The position numbers and the translations under genes were made by a program. Below, one piece after another: positions 57,977 to 64,000 of a stretch of DNA of 64,000 bases (the first letter of the stretch is position 1; each line of letters opens with the position of its first letter). The notes under the pieces are model-generated. The model worked only from the letters and a program-made list of their open reading frames with translations, made no database searches and had not been told where the DNA came from. The DNA is from Bursaphelenchus xylophilus. Taxonomy: Eukaryota; Nematoda; Chromadorea; Rhabditida; Aphelenchoididae. Location of the stretch: positions 4,960,001-5,024,000 of the forward strand of contig CAJFCV020000006.1 in the NCBI GenBank assembly GCA_904066235.2, in the 5' to 3' direction.

Positions 57977-60900
57977 ATGTAAGTCTGTAAAAATTAATTT
58001 TATTGTGAAGTGGATTTCTTAGAATGGTTGCCAAAATTTTATGATTATATTTTTTAAGGTTTTTTAATTGCCATTACAAATTCATCGACATTTTAATTGA
58101 CCTTTTGATGAATTTTTAATGCAAATTTTAATCTCTAAACTTTCCAAGATTCCAAATTTTTACTGTCCATTTTTGCATCCCCAAAAGTAGAAAAGTTAAA
58201 CAAATTTTGAACGTCTCCTTTTTATTTCCCGCTTCCGTTTTCGGATCCCAAAAAAAGTATTTGGATCCGGTTTGGGTCCATCGGGGAAAAGGAAACTCGG
58301 AGAGACGATTTTATCCCTGATATTGCCCGGTTTTCGATCCCTTACAATAAGAGGGGACATGCGTCGCTTTCTGATCTCTTTTACCTCAAACCTATTATTT
58401 TTTGCTGGAAAAAATTGACTTTTGAAAATGTTTGGGAGTTATAAGAGAGGGGAAATTCGAAAATTGCTTTGATTTTTTGTTCGGAAAATGGCTCATGATG
58501 ATGTCATAGGTCAAAAAAAGTGTTCCTGAAACAAAAAAAGAGCCTTGGAACCTTCAAAATTCTATTGGCTTGTGATTCTACAACCCTTTTTTCAATTTTT
58601 TTACAAAAACGTTTGAAAGAAAACTTACTTTACAGCTTTTGACCTGCTAAAGTTAATGTTTCAAAGTAAAAATCAATCAAAAAGTTAGGAAAAGGGTCTC
58701 ACTCATACAGTCTATTGATTACGACTCTTTTCATTTCAGGCCAATCTCAAATTTTGTGCGACGGCGTTGCAGAGCATCGCAGCTTCCGGCGGAAAAGTGT
58801 AAACGAGCCAGACCAGAGTCCGAGTCCTCGGATTCGTCGTTTTCGTCGTTGGGTTCGGACATCAGGGAGGCCAAAGAACGAGAGCCAACTTGCTCCTGTT
58901 CCCTGCTCGATTGGTTGTTTGACATGGCCGAGAAAAGCAGCGGGTAAGTGAGGATTGCTAATAGTCTTTGATGGATCTAAATACCACAGTAAAAAGCTCA
59001 AAATTGTAAAATTTCTACCATTGTTCCTACTTTAAAGTAATTTATTTTTATTTTCAGAATTTCCCGTTCCTTTCTCCTCTTATATTGTGGATATGGAATC
59101 TCATGTATCGGCGATCGCCTTTGGACTTTCGCCATTGTATTTATTTTGGAGCGTTTGGGAGGAATGAGACTGGTCTCGATCAATCAATTCATTGAGGCCA
59201 TCTCGGCAATGTTATTGAGTACTTACATTGGGAATTGGATGGATCGCAGAGATCGGAGACATGGTAAACTTTCGCTTTCTTTAACACCCAATTTTATATT
59301 TCAAAGACATAATTTCAATATTGTAGGTACTCTGACCGTTCTCGCCTTCAACAACATCAGTGTCGCTCTATCAGCCTCCATGTTGCTGATCTGCCTCTCT
59401 TCCTATGGAAGCACCTCCTGTCTCCTGTATTTTACCTGCATTACACTCTCTATTTTCTTTTGTGCCCTCTCCAAATGCGCATCTGAAGCCGAGAAATTCT
59501 CATTTACAAAAGATTGGATAGTAGTATTGACCAAAAAAGAAGACCAATCTCAGCTCTCGGCCAGAAACGCGACAATGACAGTGATCGACCAGTTGAGCAG
59601 TGTGATAGCGCCGATTGTCACTGGATATTCGCTGACCTGTATGGGCTACAAAGGAGCTTGTCTCTTCTTTGTGGCTTGTAATTTATTCTTCTGGGTGGTG
59701 GAGAGAACTTTGCTGGCCAAAGTTTATAATGAAGTTGACGAATTACATGTTAGAGAGAGGGTTAGAGGTAAGAAAATTGACTATATCAGTCTGTCGAGAA
59801 AATCATGACTCTGCGCAGAATTTCGTCAAGATCTGAGCGTATTACTCTGAGATTGCAGCCTTGAAAACGACGACAATATTTTCCATATTTTAGATGATGA
59901 ATCCGTCGAAAGAGAGATTGAATTTCTCACTCACACGGATCGTTTGCCAGTCCACAAGCGTCTCTGCAAGATGATTCGCGCTTATTGGCGCCAATCCGTT
60001 TGTCCTGCTGCTTTTGGTCTGGCCATGTTGTACATGACGGTCCTTGGTTTTGATGGCTTGGCCATAAGTCATGCCAAGAGCCAGAATCTCCCAGATGACG
60101 TCATTGGATGGTTCCGTTCTGCTGGTAGTGTCCTTGGAATCGCTGGAGCTTTCACTTACACCGTGTCGGAGCGAATTGTTGGTGTGAGGAAGACCGGTGT
60201 TGTTGGTCTCATTGTAAGGGATTTTTGGTGTTTCTACTTTAGATCAATTCAGCGCGTATATACCGTTATTTTATTTTTAGCTTCAACAAACCTTCCTGTG
60301 GCTCTGTGTAATCTCAATTGCATTGCCGGGAAGTCCTTTTGATCCTGAAGGTTATAGAAAGGAAATTACGTTGGAGGTAAGTTGATTTTATTGTCAGCAA
60401 AAATGAGGCACAACGTATTTTACAATTCATATCTTTTCAGAAGTGGTGGGAGCAATTTGTGGATGCATTCGCCGCGAATCCTCCAGATTCTCCGATTCAA
60501 AAAATCGGGGATAACATCACGATGATCCCTACACTCCCATCTCTCCACACCTCCGCCGACGTTGATTGGTCCGCATTAACGATCCATGGATACCCCCTTT
60601 TCTCAGTTTTAGTATTTTTGTCTGGCCTCACCTTGGCCAGGCTTGGATTATGGATGGCTGATTTGTGTATCACTCAGCTGATGCAAGAGAATATTCCAGA
60701 AGAAGAAAGAGGCACCGTCTTTGGAGTCCAGAATGCCTTCTGTCAGCTGTTCAACGTGCTCAAAGATATCATTGTAATTGTGTTCCCGGATCCGAGAACT
60801 TTCGGATTCTTGATTATTATGAGCGTGTTCTTTGTGACCCTTGGATTCGCGACGTATTGCGTTTACTTGATCAAGGTGAGTGACATGAAATCTTAGGGGT

Positions 60901-61067
60901 TTTTCGAGGGTTCGCATGACTGGCACAGAAAATGCCGTTATAAAAAATCCGTGATGATTAGTAAATTTATTTTTCAGACTCGCAAGCACTGCCAGAAGGG
61001 CAATCTCAGCCTGAAAGGAGCCCCAATCCAAGAGATGACTCCATTAAAGCCAGTGGAATCAGATTAA
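57977..61067 (+). CDS. SLC40A1: Ferroportin (SLC40 iron exporter)
   Basis: Exons 58740-58943, 59058-59263, 59327-59767, 59894-60213, 60281-60376, 60441-60875 and 60978-61067 join in frame. With two bases from a small first exon (57977-57978) they give 597 codons. Ferroportin exports Fe2+ across the plasma membrane and has an MFS fold. Matches include GISCIGDRLWTFAI (Asp88, human Asp39 in the N-lobe metal site), KDWIVVL, ARNATMTVIDQLSS, LYMTVLGFDG, WLCVISIALPGSPFD, GLWMADLCITQL and EERGTVFGVQNAFC. The human hepcidin-binding Cys326 is Gly (about residue 339). An N-terminus from 58740 stays open and reads TCSCSLLDWL just before the first helix, like the CGSLADYL region of the human protein. I therefore place the start upstream of the first visible ATG (58924, Met63). 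The split ATG is inferred; the transporter body is certain. Confidence 0.9.
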
Positions 61068-64000
61068 ACTTTATTTCCACTGTAATGTATTGATTTACCA
61101 TCATATCTTTCCAAATTCCGTCTTCTCATTCGCCGTTAAACGGTTAAGGATGCCTTTATTTAATCTTTATTTCAGCCTTTTTCACGTAGCCTTACTTAGC
61201 ATTTTATCCAGCTCAAGATGCCCACATTTACATTGAAATCAGTGCCTTGTTTGCAAATAATTGTCGGTCTAAAGATACGAGTGTAGTATTCGCTAAAGAA
61301 AAACATATTATCTTCTACTTTACAATTGTACATAATGGTCCTTGTCGTCTCTTGGCGAGGGCGAAAGTCATCTCTCCTCTCATTGTGACGGTGATTCTGA
61401 GTACTTAAACTCATACAGTGATTGTATTTTCTTGTTTTATCAATATTTATTTTCCAGGAAAATAAAAAAAGTTTATTTGAAAAGTGAGTCATTCGGCGAA
61501 TCAATGTCTGCCCAAACTACTAAATCAGCAAAGTAAGGGGACTCTAATAACGTTTGTAGAGAAAAAGTGGAGTTGCACTTGGTTGCTTGTTCAAATTTCC
61601 CAACGGAATGTATCATTTTACTGATTAACCAAGATATTCAACGATTTTTTGACTGGAATGTCATGAAAAATGAGTATAACATCGTTTTCTGCAACATTCT
61701 TAGCCAATGTGCCACAATTCAATTTTCTATGTACACCACAGCAAGCCATCAATTTTACATTTTGAAAACACCTATGCGTCTCACTATATGAATCAACGTC
61801 GTATTGCATAGGAGGCACCTGAAACACTTAATACTTCGAAAGAGCCTTCAAAACCGTTCAAATTTATGCATGTTTGCATCTATCATAACAACCAGCTTGC
61901 AAATTAATTCACCCCCAGTTAAAAAACCTCTTGCGAATTTAAGATAAAACAGTTATTTTTTGAATGTTTGCAGCTCGAAATATTTCTTATCAATTCGCCC
62001 ATATTTTTTAATTCCATGTATTCCACAAGAACCAGCAAGAAACAGCTAATAACTCTTTCCCAACCCTCCAATATCTGCGTTTCCTCTCCTTCAACGCACT
62101 GCCAACTAAATGCTTTATAAAAACTTTAACGGCCGTTCTTATCAGCACCGCTTTCGCTCGCCGAACGAACGAGCAGAAAGCGGCGTTGTTTTGTGTAAAA
62201 AAGCTCGCGGAATCTTTGCAATGAATGGCTTCTTCATTTGTATTTCAGTAGCTTATTTTTCTTTCCATTTTTTTTATTTCCGCCGGCTGCGAATAGTTTT
62301 GTCAAGGCTAGCGGGCGCTCGAGAAACGGGTGTTTATATTATTAGATGGAAAAGGAAGGTGGCTTTTTTGACTGATCAGCTCGATTGTTATTAGTTATAT
62401 AGTAAAGTTTTTCTTTGAAAAATGATTATTTGGGATGAAACTTTCGAAACAGTCATTTTTTTTAATTTGTGACTAAAATGTATTAGGATAGGTATTACCT
62501 TAGGGACGGAAGGTCGAATGTTCGTAGTGTGACGTTCCATTTTCCTTACCAATTTGGTCACGTAAGCTGTCGTGGCATCATACCAATTAGTGCAAATTTC
62601 AGCGTCATCTTTGCAAAGTCATCAGAATCCCAGCGCATTTTTTTCTGAGACCATGAATGAGTCGCAACTTTGATCACAACTGCTGCAAAACTGACCCAAA
62701 ATTATTCTTCTTGTAATTGCTACAAAAAATGCTACAAGGGTGCTCAAAAAATGGCCATCTCTCTTTTACCACCCCTTTCAGTCGAAACGCAAGAAAAAAA
62801 TTTGACACCCTCGCATCTGTAATTTCCGGGTTCATCTCTAAACCGCGCAACCTCCGCGGGTAAAAAATGCCAATTTTGTCGTAATATTTATTTTCCTCAC
62901 TAGCTCATCGCTTTTTTTGTTACCATAGAAGCCAGCGGCTCTGTAATTAAACCCAAAGTCAAGCGAAAGTTAATTTACAAAGTGAGAAGGTATAAAATGA
63001 GCCATGAAAACAGGCCCAAACCTAATTAACGGCCGCTCGTATAATATTTTCGGCGGTATTTTTATTGGCATCGGTTCAATTTGAAAAAAAGGGAGGAGGT
63101 TTGTGTTCGGTAGAATATACTTATTGTTTTTTCGCCAGTCCTTGTCAGTAATTAATACTTGTTTTATCGACGCCACAGTGATAAATGGCCATCCTTGTAT
63201 CTTAAAATTTATGACGTAAAAATATCTCTCTACTTTATGACTTTGAAGTCAAATTTGCAATTTCTTTTTTCCAATTTATCACTCATTTCCGTCATCACTT
63301 CTTTCCCCATTTCTCGCTTCCATTTTGAAGCTCCAAATTATACATACGACTACGACCTGTGACGCTTCTTCTCCCGTCGCATTCTCAAACGCTTCCCTTC
63401 GCATTAATAAACACCGTTTTCCGTAATGTTTTGCGATTGCGAAGCCATTTGTTGTAAAACAAACTGTCTTTGGTCATCCCTTTTCTCTCTCCTCTTTATA
63501 TTATCATGTATTAATGACGCACTCGCCACTCGCAAAGATTTATTTGCCCGCTGGGCTCGACGCCTGCTTGTGTGGGGCTTTTTTGGAAGCGAGGGGTGGC
63601 AGAAAAGAGAGGGGCGAAGAAATGTGCGGAATACGCGATTTCCACAGCCCCACCAGCCCCGACTTTTATGAGCGCCAAAAAAGGGACGCGCGTATCGGTG
63701 CTGTAATATCGCTTCAGGGGCGTATGGGACGGGCAGTGTACTGTATTCTCGGCGGGTATTGGCGTTGTTTTTCGGATACTTTTTTTTGGGCGAGATTTGG
63801 CGGAGTTTCAAAGGACCAAAAAAGAAACGCAATTTTTGGAAGTGGATATTTTTTTGCTGATTTTGCGCAACGAAGAAGTACTTCAAAATTGATATTTTGC
63901 AAAGGCCGATTTGACACCCGACTTTTTATAGCCTAAAAATTTTGCCAAATACCTTAAATTTTGACCCTAGGATCCAATCTTTTCTACCTTAATTTAATTT
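61068..64000. other. 3' flank of ferroportin and unassigned DNA
   Basis: No gene is supported. Possible features are few. AATAAA occurs at about 61459-61464. TTTATAAAAA at 62111-62120 is followed by a hairpin (CGCTTTC...GAAAGCG, about 62150-62183) and an ATG at 62221 opening a hydrophobic 57-codon frame (MNGFFICISVAYFSFHFFYF). A GGTATAAAATG box lies near 62988-62998, and TAATTAACGGCCG near 63023-63035. The more GC-rich 63540-63760 region could be the promoter of a gene beyond the right edge. The minus-strand frame at 63404-63886 is unrecognised. Confidence 0.35.

Noticed and set aside
63404..63886. 160-codon minus-strand frame
   Set aside because: No domain, poor codon structure and an AT-rich second half; a GC-richer patch keeps it open by chance.

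Overview
The window is nuclear DNA of a nematode; the genus cannot be fixed from the sequence. The evidence is short GT-AG introns (many 36-80 bp) with TTTCAG or TTTTAG acceptors, secreted proteins with paired ShKT (SXC) domains fused to mucin-like Ser/Thr tails, a nematode DB cysteine module, and animal housekeeping genes (NEMF, EBAG9, ferroportin, a vesicular amine transporter). Nothing suggests a bacterial or viral segment. All exon models were read by eye from splice sites. Every model closes in frame, which is the main support where no homolog is recognised.

Layout. 457-4592 (-): a 14-exon NEMF/Rqc2 ribosome quality control gene. 5303-11203 (+): a six-exon VMAT-type transporter. Its 4.1 kb third intron holds a complete opposite-strand gene for a Thr-rich ShKT mucin (6578-10157). 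11349-12830: a foldback element with arms of about 480 bp. 13516-34297 (-): five more ShKT-mucin genes in one orientation, at 13516-16491, 16986-23085, 23966-26760, 29949-30491 and 31036-34297. A decayed short-chain dehydrogenase gene (28233-29136, +) lies among them. 35070-36311: a dead mariner with perfect terminal repeats and TA target-site duplication. 38049-46609 (-): EBAG9/RCAS1, whose 7.8 kb second intron contains an opposite-strand DB-module gene (42171-45304). 47107-49322 (-): a patatin-like lipase with a foldback MITE in its first intron. 49731-51189 (-): a small basic protein of unknown function. 51190-57976: gene-poor DNA with a 36-bp perfect palindrome and two possible orphan exons. 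57977-61067 (+): ferroportin, whose start codon appears to be assembled across an intron. 61068-64000: no gene I can support.

The most distinctive content is the family of six ShKT-mucin genes. All share a signal peptide, two ShKT domains, one phase-2 intron placed one residue before the first-shared Cys pair of the second domain, and a long low-complexity tail. The gene at 16986-23085 looks chimeric: its 5' end and promoter match the gene at 13516-16491, while its last about 55 codons and 3' flank match the gene at 23966-26760. This is what an unequal tandem duplication would produce. The family probably makes secreted, heavily O-glycosylated surface, cuticle or mucus proteins; that role is inferred.
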